From NCBI GenBank assembly GCA_024803745.1, contig JANJXV010000025.1, forward strand, positions 17,439,110 through 17,503,109: a stretch of DNA of 64,000 bases. The letters run 5' to 3'. Position numbers and translations under genes: made by a program. The DNA comes from Megascapheus bottae (taxonomy: Eukaryota > Chordata > Mammalia > Rodentia > Geomyidae). The notes under the pieces were generated by a model. That model was not told the origin of the DNA. It ran no database searches and saw nothing but the letters and a program-made list of their open reading frames with translations. Below are positions 28,182 through 38,700 of this stretch, piece by piece. How positions within the stretch are numbered: the first letter of the stretch is position 1; every line of letters begins with the position of its first letter.

Positions 28182-28784
28182 GAGCCCTTGAACTTATACT
28201 CAGTCAACATGTAATTAGTGCTCTTCAAGTCATAGAAACTGTTCCTTTTATTGGAACTACTAACTCAACTCCAACATTCAGACCCAATTCTGCCAAGTAC
28301 ACACTTTGTTTTTTGGCTTTGTTCGAGCTCACACTAATCTTCCTGGCCCTTTGAGTTAGGGCAATGCAGTTACTGACTCCGCCACCAGAGTTTAACTCAG
28401 GTTGAACTTGCAAAGCAGTCGAGCCTTGCACTGACAGTTTAAATTATCTAGAGAAGCAGCACGACAAATAGTTAAGACTTGCTCCAACTGTGTCCCTTTT
28501 TCACCAGCCCCCCATACAGGTGCAAATCCACAGGGTCTGCTTTCTAATCACATTTGCCAGATGGATGTCACACATGTTCTGTCATTTGGCCAGTTAAAAT
28601 ATGTTCATGTTACAGTAGATACTTACTCTCATTTTATCCTGGCCACCCCTTGCTGGGAAAGCTACTAAACATTGTATTTCCCACTGCCTTCGCTGTTTTG
28701 CTGTGATGGGGATTCCTTCACAAATTAAAATAGATAATGGTCCTGGTTATGCAGTTCATGCATTTTAATCCTTCTGCCATTCTT

Positions 28785-28987
28785 TTTTTTTTTTTTTTTT
28801 GCCAGTCCTGGGCTTGAGCTCAGGGCCTGAGCACTGTTCTTGGACTTTCTCAAGGCTAGCACTCTACCACTTGAGCCTCAGCACCATTTCCGGCTTTTGT
28901 CTATGTATGTGGTACCAAGGAATCGAACCCGGGTCTTCGTGCATGCTAGGCAAGCACTTTAACCACTAGGCCAAACTCCCGGCCCCT
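28785..28987 (-). repeat. IDL-Geo SINE in integrase, with 14-bp target duplication
   Basis: Full antisense copy flanked by CTTCTGCCATTCTT at 28771-28784 and 28988-29001. It is younger than the provirus. Confidence 0.95.
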
Positions 28988-29163
28988 CTTCTGCCATTCT
29001 TATAACATCATTCATATTACAGGCATTCCTTATAATCCTCAGGGTCAGGGTATTGTGGAGCAAGCTAATGGATTATTAAAACATCAAATTGTAAAAATAA
29101 AGAAGGGGGAGTTGTATCCTGCTCCCCCTGTGAATATACTTAATCATGCTTTATTTGTTTTAA

Positions 29164-29371
29164 TTTTTTTTTTTTTTTTTTTTTTGGCCAGTCCTGGGCT
29201 TAAGCTCAGGGCATGAGCCCTGTCCTTGGACTTTCTCAAGGCTAGAGCTCTACCACTTGAGCCTCAGCACCACTTCTGGCTTTTTTCTATGTATGTGGTA
29301 CCGAGGAATTGAACCCGGGTCTTTGTGCATGCTAGGCAAGCACTCAACCACTGGGACAAACTCCCGGCCCC
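29164..29371 (-). repeat. IDL-Geo SINE in integrase C-terminal region, with target duplication
   Basis: Full antisense copy flanked by TTGTTTTAA at 29155-29163 and 29372-29380. The left half ends CAACCACTGGGACAAACTCC. Confidence 0.92.
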
Positions 29372-29706
29372 TTGTTTTAAAATTTTAAAATTTGGATTCA
29401 AATAATTTATCCGCGGCTCAGCGATTCTGGGAAAAAAGAGAGCAGTGTGCTTTTGCCCTATTGAAGTGGAAGGATCCCCTAACCGGTGCTTGGCACAGAC
29501 CCGATCCTGTTCTAACATGGGGTCGAGGATATGTATGTGATTTTTCACAGGAAGAAAATGACGCCCGCTGGCTGCCTGAATGCTGTGTTCGGATTGTGAC
29601 AGTGGCCATCCAAGCAGCGACTCACTGGGCCTACACCCCCGACCCTCCAGTGGTGCATCCTGCCATGTGGGAAGGACCTGAGTTATTCGTTCATGTCAAC
29701 CGATGA

Positions 29707-30579
29707 GCATATGGGACAGCTCCTGATCTGTTTATTCAACACATTCAACCGGGGAGATTCTCTGCTTTAAACTTCGGGACAATGACTCCATCCCAGGATG
29801 TGTCTCCATCCCCGGTGTGTCAATACAACTCAAGTGGTGGAATCCACAGGCGAACTCGACCCTGTGAAGTGCAGACATGATCAACCAATATTACTGGGAC
29901 TTGCTCACAGCTACTAGACTGGTCAGGAGCCAATTCTACCCAGCGTTTTAATCCTGGACTGGTGGAAGAATGGCCGCCCTCAACATCAAGCGCGGATGGT
30001 TGCAACAGTCCTTGGTGATGTGACCTGGCCCAGCTCCTCCTATCAAAAGAACATTATGAGCTGTGTTTCTCCTCCTTTTGCTATTACGTATGGACCTTTT
30101 AGCATATCCATTGATTCTACACAGTTTAATGTAACATGCGATAATTGTTCTTTTACAAATTGTATGTATAGTGGATTAGCTACCTCTGTTATTAAACAAC
30201 CACCTTTTATTATGTTACCTGTAAATAAGCCTGTACCCTGCTATGAAGATTCTGGTATCTTGGCTTTACAACAATTGAAAGACCTAATGTGCCCTAGGAA
30301 GTTTATTGGGTTAACAGTAGCAAGCACCATCTCTTGACACAGATTACTCAGACAGCCAAGGAGTTGTTTGAACAGTCTCAGCACTATGTGCCCTCCTTGA
30401 ATAACCTAAAAGGCTTGCTGATGACCTTTGTTGGTCCAGGAATGTTGCTTATAATAATTATTTGCCTGTCTTCATTGCTAAACCCTGCAGGACAACTCCA
30501 CAGATTCAAGCTCCAGATGGATGAGATCCCCCCTGAGAGGAATCACAGTCAAAGACAGGTAAGAGGGGATGCGCTCTGA
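29707..30579 (+). pseudogene. env: env remnant with internal deletion
   Basis: Surface-unit-like sequence is recognisable in the frame 29996-30337 (WPSSSYQKN, FNVTCDNCS, NCMYSG), with Cys-rich spacing like class II Env. It stops at 30335-30337. The next frame (30334-30579) carries only the C-terminal end: a short ectodomain, a hydrophobic membrane segment (FVGPGMLLIIIICLSSLL, about 30430-30483) and a cytoplasmic tail. The fusion peptide and most of the transmembrane-subunit ectodomain are absent, so about 150 codons or more appear deleted. The N-terminal part (29707-29995) has several stops. Confidence 0.8.
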
Positions 30580-30689
30580 CCAACCTAAGTCAGGGCCTTC
30601 AGCTCGATCTGAAGAAGTTCCCCATGACGGGTAAGGCAGAGTCAGCGATCCACCCAACCCGAGACAGGCGGGTTCGCATCTTTTAAAAT

Positions 30690-30703
30690 AAAGACGGGGG
30701 AGA
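30690..30703 (+). promoter_or_regulatory. Polypurine tract
   Basis: AAAGACGGGGGAGA lies directly before the 3' LTR; it is purine-only in its last eight bases. This is the expected plus-strand primer site. Confidence 0.85.
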
Positions 30704-31091
30704 TGTTGGGGACCGACTGTGGGGTCAGTGACTGTGACTGTGGGGTCAGTGACCTTGGACCCACACAATTGTGTATACAAGGAAGTAGCTCTTATCAGGA
30801 TTTTGGGCTGTGTCAATCCCTCCTCTTTTAACCTGTTTGGGACTTGATGGCTTCTCATTTAACCTATTTGAGACTTGATACTGTTTGCACGAATGTAGCC
30901 CCTGGCAGTTCCCTAGTTTAATGAAGTGTATTTAAGATCAGAACTTGAAATAAACTGGGCTACAGTCTTGGGCTACAGTCTTCTTAAGCTGTGGCTGCTG
31001 CTTTGGGCTGTAGCCCTCTCGAACCCCATCTGTTTGTCTCCTATTTTTTCCTAGTCCCTGCCCCCTGGTTCGCTGCCGGCTGGCCCCAGCA
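30704..31091 (+). repeat. 3' LTR
   Basis: 388 bp, TGTTGGGGAC to CCCCAGCA. AATAAA lies at 30949-30954. A 21-bp tandem duplication (units starting at 30715 and 30736) is not present in the 5' LTR. Confidence 0.95.
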
Positions 31092-31799
31092 GCTTTGAAC
31101 CTTGATCCTCAGATCTCAGCCTCTTGAGTAGTTATGATTACTGGCATGCTGTCCTGAAGTTTTAAGTTTGATAACAGGTCAAGGTAAGACTCTTTCCTGG
31201 TTTAGGTCTCTTATACCAATACCTCTGTCTTTCCCTAAATTAGGGTGTTCTGTATTTCCTTGAGTAAGTCCTCTACCTCCTTAACCTTTCCTCCTTTCGC
31301 ACTGTGTCCTAATGAGATAGACAATGCATTTTGTTGGTTTGCGTGTTTCTTTTTTGGTCCTGGGGGCTTGAACTCAGGGTCTAGGCACTGTCCCTGAGCT
31401 TTATTTTACTCAAAGATAGCATTCTACACTTGTGCCTTTTTCTGTGTATGTAGCACAGTATTGAATCCAGGGCTTTGCACACACTAGACAAGCACTCTAC
31501 CATTAGGCGACGCTCCTGCCCCATGTCCCTGAGCTTTTGCTCAAGGCTAGCACTCTACCACTTGAGCCACAGTGCCATTTCCAGCCTTTTCTATTTATGT
31601 GGTGCTGAGGAATGGAACCCAGGGCTTCATGCATGTTAGACAAGCACCCTACCACTAAGCCACATTCCCAACCTTATTAGATGTTTGATCCTTTTGAAGT
31701 TGGTTTTTAATTTTTTTCTTATCCAGTACTGGGTCTTGGACTCATGAGTTTTGAACTTGTTTAGCTGGTGCTTTACCACTTAAGCCCATACATCAGCCC

Positions 31800-33300
31800 A
31801 GTTTAAAAAATATTATTTGAGAGGTGATGTACACAGGGGTGACATTTACATGAGTCAGGTAATGACTACATTTCTTTCTTTCTTTTTTTTTCCCTGTCTC
31901 CCATTTCCTCCTTCCCATCTCCACCCATGAGTTGTATAGTTCACTTTTTTTTTTTTTTTTTTTTTTGCCAGTCCTGGCCTTGAGCTCAGAGTCTGAGCAC
32001 TGTCCTTGGACTTTCTCAAGGCTAGAGCTCTACCACTTGAGCCTCAGCACCACTTCCAGATTTTTTCTAAGTATGTGGTACCGAGGAATCGAACCTGGGT
32101 CTTCATGCATGCTAGGCAAGCACTTTAACCACTAGGCCAAACTCCCAGCCCTGTATAGTTCACTTTTATCACTCCACTGCTCTACTTTTTTCACCCTTTT
32201 TCCTTGAGTTTTGAGCCTTCCCTGCCCCAAAGATACACATGTGAATACACATACAAAAGGTAAAGAAGACACAATCATCAAAAAACTAAAAAAGAGAAAG
32301 GGGGCAGGAATGGACTTAGTGGTAGAGAGTTTGCCTTAACATGCATGAAGCCCTGGGTTCGATTCCTCAGTACTATATAAGCAGAAAAAGTTGGAAGTGT
32401 TGCTGTGTCTCAGGTGATAGAGTGCTAATTTTGAGCACAGAAAGGCTTAGAGACGCAGAGCCCAGGCCCTGAGTACAAGCCCCAGGACTGGCAGAAAAAG
32501 TCTTTTGTTTCCATATCTTAGGGGTTTGTTTCCATATGTATATTGTTTCCATATGTATAGTCATTGCACGTTTGTGATTCTCTCGTAAGACTCTCCTCTT
32601 TAGGTCTCACTGTATGTGGGTATCTAGGACCCTACATCCTTTGTCATATCCCAGTGTTTTAAGATATAACTTCTGCATCTCTCTCTGATTTTGGCTTACC
32701 TCCTAGTTCCATCCATTGCCGGGCAAATGACATTCTTCTTGTTTTTCTTTGTTGTGGGACTTGAACTCTGGGCCTGGGCATTGTCCCTGAGCTCTTCAGC
32801 TCAAGGCTACTGCCCTACCCATTGAGCCACAGCACCACTTCCAGTTTTCTGGTGGTTAATTGGAGAGAAAAGTCTCATGGACTTTTTAGTGTCCAAGCTG
32901 GCTTTGAACCGTGATCCTCAGATCTCACCCTCCAGAGTAGCTAGGATTACAGGTGTGAGCCACTGTGCCCGGCTACATTTTATTCTTTCTAATGGCTGTG
33001 TAAATTCCATTGTGTATAGATACCACATTTTGGGGGGGATCCACTTTGGCTATTGTGGGGCATCTGGGCTGTTTCCATAGCTTGGCTACTGTGAGTAATA
33101 CAGCGGTAAACATAACTGAGCAAGTGTCCTTATCATATCCTGGGTTATGATGCTCAGGGCAGATGCCCAGGAGTGTGGTATGGCTGGGTTGCAGGGAAGG
33201 TCTATGTTCAGTTTTTTGAGGAACCTCCAGAGTGCCTTCCAGAGTGGTTGTACTAGTTTACATTCCACCAGCAGTGCAGTAGAGTCCTTTTCCCCGACAT
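31800..33300 (-). repeat. L1 3' region, antisense, with later SINE insertions
   Basis: The segment 32985-33300 (GGCTGTGTAAATTCCATTGT, CTGTTTCCATAGCTTGGCTA, ACATTCCACCAGCAGTGCAG) is a clear antisense L1 3' signature. Upstream parts at 31800-31948 and 32152-32295 belong to the same or a related element. Confidence 0.75.
31949..32151 (-). repeat. IDL-Geo SINE, antisense, with 16-bp target duplication
   Basis: Flanked by TGTATAGTTCACTTTT at 31933-31948 and 32152-32167, inside antisense L1 sequence. Confidence 0.93.
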
Positions 33301-35312
33301 TGTTTGAATTCAGATCCTAGCCTCCTACGTAGTTAGGATTGCAGGGATGAGCCACTTTGCCTGGCACAGATTGACTTGTTTAAACAGAGTATTGATATTG
33401 TATCTGGCTCCAATGAGTTTGTCTAGCATACATACATACATTTATATGTTTCTGTGCTGTTATTGGGCCCTCATGTACTTGCTTGGCTTTTTTTGTTAAA
33501 AGTATTCTACCACTTGAATCACTCCTCCATTTCTGGCTTTTTGGTGGCTTAACTATAGGTAAGAATTTTCCCAGGCCTGGTTGGCTTTGAACCACGATCC
33601 TCAGAGCCTCTTGAGTAGCTGGTGTTACAGGTGTGAGCTACTGCCTCTGCTCCTCAAAGTCTCTGACTGCTCAGTTTCTTCCTAAATACTCTGCATTGTC
33701 ACTTTGTCTTTTGAAGCTTTCAGAATTCTTCCTCTGCGGCTTCTTCGTTCACTCACTTCTACATCTTTTGGACATTGTAGATTCTTCCGGGGAAAGATCA
33801 GAGGTCACGGTGCCCTTTTTTTTTTTTTCCCCCATGTTTGTATTTGCTCGGTTTCTCTGTTGAATCTGCCTTTGGTATCCTGACTGCTTCTAAAATATGG
33901 CTTTCTAAGAAGGTATTATCTTAGTTTTTCTCCTAAGATATGTCTTGGTTTAGTATATATTCGGACTTGTATGTTGCCGTCAGCTCCCTAGGGCTCCTTT
34001 GGTTTTGATGAGTACGGGCTTGCCTGCTGGAGCTGGGGAACCCGCTGTGTGTGGCTTGTGCCACAGTGGATTCACTAGCCATGTAGAAGCAGTGTTTGCC
34101 CTGGGGTCGGTCCCGAGTGCTCGATTCTAGCGATAGTAGGGATGTCCATGGACATTTGTTTTTGGTTGGTCATGGGGCTTGAACTCAGGGCCTTGGCGCT
34201 GTCCCTGAGCTCTTGAGCTCAAGGCTAGTGCTCTATCACTTTGAACCACAGCTCCACTTCTGGTTTTCTGGTGGTTCATTGGAAATGAGTCTCACAGACT
34301 TTCTTGAGTGGGTTGGCTTTGAACTGTGATCTTCAGATCCCAGCCTCCTGGCATGAGTCACTGGTACCTGACTGGTTCTCACTCCACGGCCTCCGTCCTT
34401 TATTGAGAAGGCTCCCAGCTCCAGCACGGGGCTGCTGGGAAATGAACCCCATAAGCTGGGCTGTGCACATGGCGGCCTGCAAGCCAGCTGTGGAAGATCT
34501 TTCCTGCTGCTCTGGCTGCTGTCCCAGGGCTCTGAGTTTTGAGATCTCTGGCTGTCACTGTTTTCATTCTACCCAGGGTTCTACTGTCACATGGCTGTGT
34601 AGCGCCACCCCTGTCCCTGGTGGAGGAGCAGGTAAGCATGGGCCTCTCTAGTCCACCATCTTGCCTCTAACTCCCTTGTGCAAAGTTATTTATCTTTTTT
34701 AAGTGGCCAGTACTTGGTGTGTACACTGGTGTGAGGACTTTGCCTCATGTTCTCCTACCAGGCACTCTACCACTTGAGCTGTGGGATTGGTCTGCCAGGC
34801 TGGCTTTGAACCAATGATCTTCAGCTACCTGAGTCATTAGATGAGCCGAGAGCACCAGGGCTAAAACCTGAGTTATCTACAGTAATGGCTTTAATGTAAT
34901 CTAGCTATCGAGTAACTGGAAGAGTGAGCAGTTTGAGAGAGAAGAAAAATTTCCAATTCATAAACAGCCTTAGGTGATGGGGACACAATTCTACTATTTT
35001 CTATGTGTGTTTAAAAATTTTCACACAAAAAATGGTAAGAAAAGGACTACCACATAGTAGTAGCTTTTCCTTTGTCTGTGCCTTTTCTGAGGCTTGAACT
35101 CAGGGTCTGGGTGCTGTCCCTGACCTCCACTTCTGGCTGACTCATTAGAGGCAAGATGTCTCATGGATCTTCCTGCCTGGGCTGGCTTTGAACTGTGACC
35201 CTCAGATTTAGCAACCTGTGCTTGATGCAGGGGAAGGGACTTACCACCCATCATGGGTGGGTGAACCCAATCCAGGTGAAAGAATCACAGTGCCACATTC
35301 TGAAATTGAATT

Positions 35313-35318
35313 TTTAAT
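35313..35318 (-). terminator. SPG21 polyadenylation signal (ATTAAA)
   Basis: TTTAAT on the + strand reads ATTAAA on the transcript strand, 340 nt past the stop. No other canonical signal lies between it and the stop codon, so cleavage is expected near 35285-35300. Confidence 0.6.
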
Positions 35319-35657
35319 TCCAAATACTGTACTGTCTCAGACAGAAAGCACCGCCAACAGCGTGCCAACAGCGTGCTTACGGGTCGTGGCCGTCATTATC
35401 CCAAGGGGGCCGCACCCAACGTAGAAGGCAGGGAGGACAGAAGAGAAGGGCGCCCGCCCTCAAATTCAGTCACCTGGCAACAGGAGCGGAGGCTTTTGGT
35501 AGCAAAATTTTCATGATTCTTAAACGTGATAGTCCTCAAAAGTACTTTAAAAAGAACGGAGGAGGGGACAGTCACACTGGTTCAGGCGGCAAGGCAACAG
35601 TCCTTCCGAAACGCAGTGGGCCTGGCTGGCCGCATCGCTAGCCTGGGGCCCGCGGGG

Positions 35658-35774
35658 CTACTGCTCCTCCTGGCTGGCGCTCAGGTTGCCTTTCTGTACC
35701 TCGAGCTCCTCAGCGCTGACCATGGATGGATCGACGGCGGCATATTTGGTTCCGTGGAATTGCAGCAAATGGAT
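35658..35774 (-). CDS. SPG21: SPG21 terminal coding exon
   Basis: 117 nt including TAG at 35660-35658, with acceptor TTGTACAG. It encodes [16 protein letters not shown] and ends SASQEEQ. The 3'UTR follows to about 35290. Confidence 0.97.
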   Translation of the reverse strand: MHLLQFHGTKYAAVDPSMVSAEELEVQKGNLSASQEEQ

Positions 35775-38700
35775 CTGTACAAACACAGGGCCGTCGTGAA
35801 GTGTTTGGTGGAGCTGGGATGCAGCCGCCGGCATCACAGGCTCCTTGGTGAAATACTGGCAGACACAGAGGACTCAGAGATGGTTTTGGGGGGACAAGGT
35901 CTTTATTGTGTGACCCAGGCTGGCCTTAAACGTGTGATTCTCCCGCCTCCGCCTCCCAGGCGCTGGGATTATACATGTGCACCAGTATACCCTACTGGGG
36001 CACGCTTTGGGAGACGCAGTGCTAGGGGTGACATCTGTAGATCCTAGCTGCTCAGGCTGACGCCTGTAGGGTCATGGTTCAAAGCTAGCCTGGGCAGCAG
36101 CCATTCTCCGCATGAACTATGTATTCACCAGCGCTTTGGGCTTTATTTATGTATTTATTTTGTGGGCCATGGGGCTTGAACTCAGCCTGGGTACTGTCCC
36201 TAAGCTCTTCAGCTCAAGGCTACCACCCTGCTCTAGAGGTTAATTGGAGATAAGAGTGTCAGGGCTGGCTTTGAACCTTGATCCTCAGATCCTGAGTAGC
36301 TAGGATTACAGACGTGAGCCACTGTGCCAGGCTTATTTTTCTGATTTCACATCCTTCTGATTGAGACCTCCTTGTAGGATGGGCTAACACATACACCACC
36401 ACGAGTGGCTTGTTTGTTGAGATGGGGCCTCCCAGCCTACCTCCGTACGTAGCTGGGATTGAAACTCATACCCAGCGAGGCCTTGCTTCCTGTGCTGTCG
36501 ATCCTCTTGCTGGCTCTACTTGTACAGTGGGACGTAAGGTCCCTGGTACCTGCCAAAGACGCCACTTCATCTGTGGCTCATGTCTACAAATCCCAGCTAC
36601 CTGGCAGGCAGAGACTGGAAGAACCGTGGCTTGAGGCCAGCTGGGGAAGTCAGTGAGACCCCTCATCTCAATGAAGCGGGGTGTGGTGGGTTGTGCCTGC
36701 AGCAGTCATACACAAGGCAGAGGCAACAACGGAAGAAAACGGGTTGAGTGTGAGTAGGTGGTAGGGCAGCTGCCAGGCACGTGGAGTTCAGACCCCAGAA
36801 CCACCAGAAACGGCCTCATGCCTGTAGTCCTCGCTGAGGGTTGTGGTTTGAAGCCAGCTCAGGCAGGAACTGTGTGACATTACCCCAATAATTACCCAAA
36901 ACCCGGAAGTCACTTCATTGAGGCCTGCTGCTCTAGAAAAGGCACAGTAAACAGAGTGCTCTGAAGGAGAATTCCACTGGATTTAGGGACCCCAATTTTT
37001 TTTTTTTGGCCATTCCTGGGGCTTGAAATCAGAGCTCAGGTATTGTCCCTACCTGCTTATTGCTCAAGGCTTGACTCTACCACTAATCCATATTTCAAAT
37101 TATAAACACCCAGCCCGCTTCCATCAAGCCAGTGGCTCATTGCTCCAGCGGCTTCTGGCACCCCCTCATTTAATCCACTCTCCACATCGTGCTGAGAGTT
37201 CTACCGGTCTGGACTCCAGATGTCCTACCTGGACGTAGAGGTTCACCTCTGCACTCCTGCACAGGTAAGGGAAGTTGCCTCCTGTTTTGAGGTGAGCTCG
37301 CCGGGCGTTTGGGTACAGTTTGTACATTTCTTCCTTGGCTTCGGTTGACAGTGCACTCTGGTCAAACACCTGAGGAGACAGGCAGAAACACGACTGGTTC
37401 CACACAAGCAAACCCACCTCTGCCAGCGCTGGTCCCCATCCCATCTCAAACGAGGGCCTCACATGGTGGTGACCACGAAAAAGTCTGCTGCTCTGCCCAT
37501 GTAAACTAGACCGCAGCTATGAGAGCAGAGGGACGTCACTATTTGCATGCTTGTAGTGGACAATTTCCTAACCAAAAAAGTCTTAAAAATAAATCGATTC
37601 ATTCCTAAATTCAAACAACATGAGGCAAAAAGAACGTGGTTACTTATTTTTTTTTTAAAAATTTGCTGCCTATCTATTCCTAGCTATTCTGGAGGCTGAG
37701 ATCTGAGGATCATGGTTAGAAGCCAGGCCAGGCAGGAAAGTCCAGGGAAACAAATCTTACCTCCAATAAATAACCAAAAGCAAGAAGTGGTCCTGTGGCT
37801 TAAGTGGTAGGATAACAGCCTTGAGCAAAAACAGTTCAGAGACAGTGCCCAGGCCCTGCACTCAAGCTGCAGGAGCAGAAAAAAATAATAAAAAGGAGAG
37901 CCGCCAGCATCCAGCTTATCATGCTAGATATGTGGGAGGGGTGAAGGACAGCAGTTCAAAGTCAGCTTAGGCAGACAAACCCTTGGAGGTCAGAGGCTAA
38001 CAAAAAGTGGAGATGTGGTTTAAGGGGTAGAGTACTAACTGGGAGTGGAAAAAAAAAAAAGGCCAAATGCAATTGCCTCAGCAATGTCATACACAAGCAA
38101 ATTAGGGCTGTAGATTCCTGGTTCTATACCAGTAATAACAGAAGTCCCCACAGTGTCACACCACCTCACACCCATTACACTATTTAAAAAGCAGGAGTTC
38201 AGAGTGTGGAGAAATCAGAACCTTATGCAATGTCAACTATGACAGCCATGCGGAAACACTGGGGCTGTTAGTGCCTCAGAAAGTTCAAGTCAGAATGACA
38301 CACAGGCACCATCCCGCTTGCAGGCACACACCACAGTAATTAAAAGCAGGATTCAACAGATGCCTCCACCCCAACGTTCACAGATGCTTTCCCATTACTC
38401 AAAAGCCAAAGTGCACAGATGGTTCTGGTGTCCACATCAAAGACATGAACAAGTAGAATCGACCCCGGCTTAGAGGCACAATGTTTGAACATGCTCTAGT
38501 ATCTCTGCATTTTTAAAAAATGATCCTGGGGTTTGAACTTGGGCTCTTACTAGGCACAAGTACTTGAGGTTGCAGGGTAGACACGGAAGTAGATGGCCCA
38601 CTGGCAGGGCCTAGACTGTTGAATGGGACAGTGTCGGGGAGGCGGGTGGAGGGGAATGATACCAGGTGTGGGTGGATTCTGTCTGTAATCCCCGCTTCTC

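Larger units (their letters stand above)
26930..29706 (+). pseudogene. pol: pol remnant (reverse transcriptase, RNase H, integrase)
   Basis: RT fragments include [11 protein letters not shown] near 27070-27105 and LPQGMANSPTLCQ at 27353-27391. The catalytic YxDD box is changed to YMDI at 27455-27466. RNase H keeps FTDGSSNG at 27931-27954, and an L1 tail follows at 28048-28181. Integrase keeps its first Asp (MDVTH, 28564-28566), the second in DNG (28733-28735, another frame) and Glu in VEQANG (29058-29060). The C-terminal domain (LKWKDPLTGAW, LTWGRGYVC) is open to 29706. SINEs at 28785-28987 and 29164-29371 split the integrase. Confidence 0.92.
23922..31091 (+). mobile_element. Full-length endogenous retrovirus, betaretrovirus-like (ERV class II), defective
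   Basis: 7170 bp bounded by LTRs 23922-24306 and 30704-31091, each starting TG and ending CA, and flanked by the 6-bp target duplication GCTTTG (23916-23921 and 31092-31097). Internal order is primer site, gag with two NC zinc-knuckle regions, dUTPase, protease, RT/RNase H, integrase and env, the layout of betaretroviruses such as the MMTV/MPMV/HERV-K group. A 6-bp duplication also fits class II. Every gene is broken by stops, frameshifts or insertions, so no functional product is expected. It lies in the intergenic interval, in the same direction as ANKDD1A and opposite to SPG21. Confidence 0.95.
23775..31150 (-). repeat. B1-like dimer variant, antisense, split by the retrovirus
   Basis: The right half and part of the B1 half lie at 23785-23921 (GAGGTCATGGGGCTTGAACT to GGGCTGGCTTTG). 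The element resumes at 31092 with GCTTTGAACCTTGATCCTCA and ends near 31146. The 7170-bp provirus sits between, which proves that the SINE is older than the retrovirus. Confidence 0.92.
31147..35280. other. Gene-free interval between retrovirus and SPG21 3' end
   Basis: It holds antisense SINEs (31357-31675, 31949-32151, 32740-32975, 33480-33650, 34158-34370, 34680-34860, 35060-35215), a sense IDL-Geo copy (about 32297-32500), and antisense L1 3' sequence (31800-33300). 33650-34675 ends CCACCATCTTGCC, the complement of the usual L1 5' start, and may be L1 5'UTR. No gene is seen. Confidence 0.7.

Noticed and set aside
35526..36047. A 173-codon + strand open frame
   Set aside because: It is antisense to the last SPG21 exon and continues into a B1 element.
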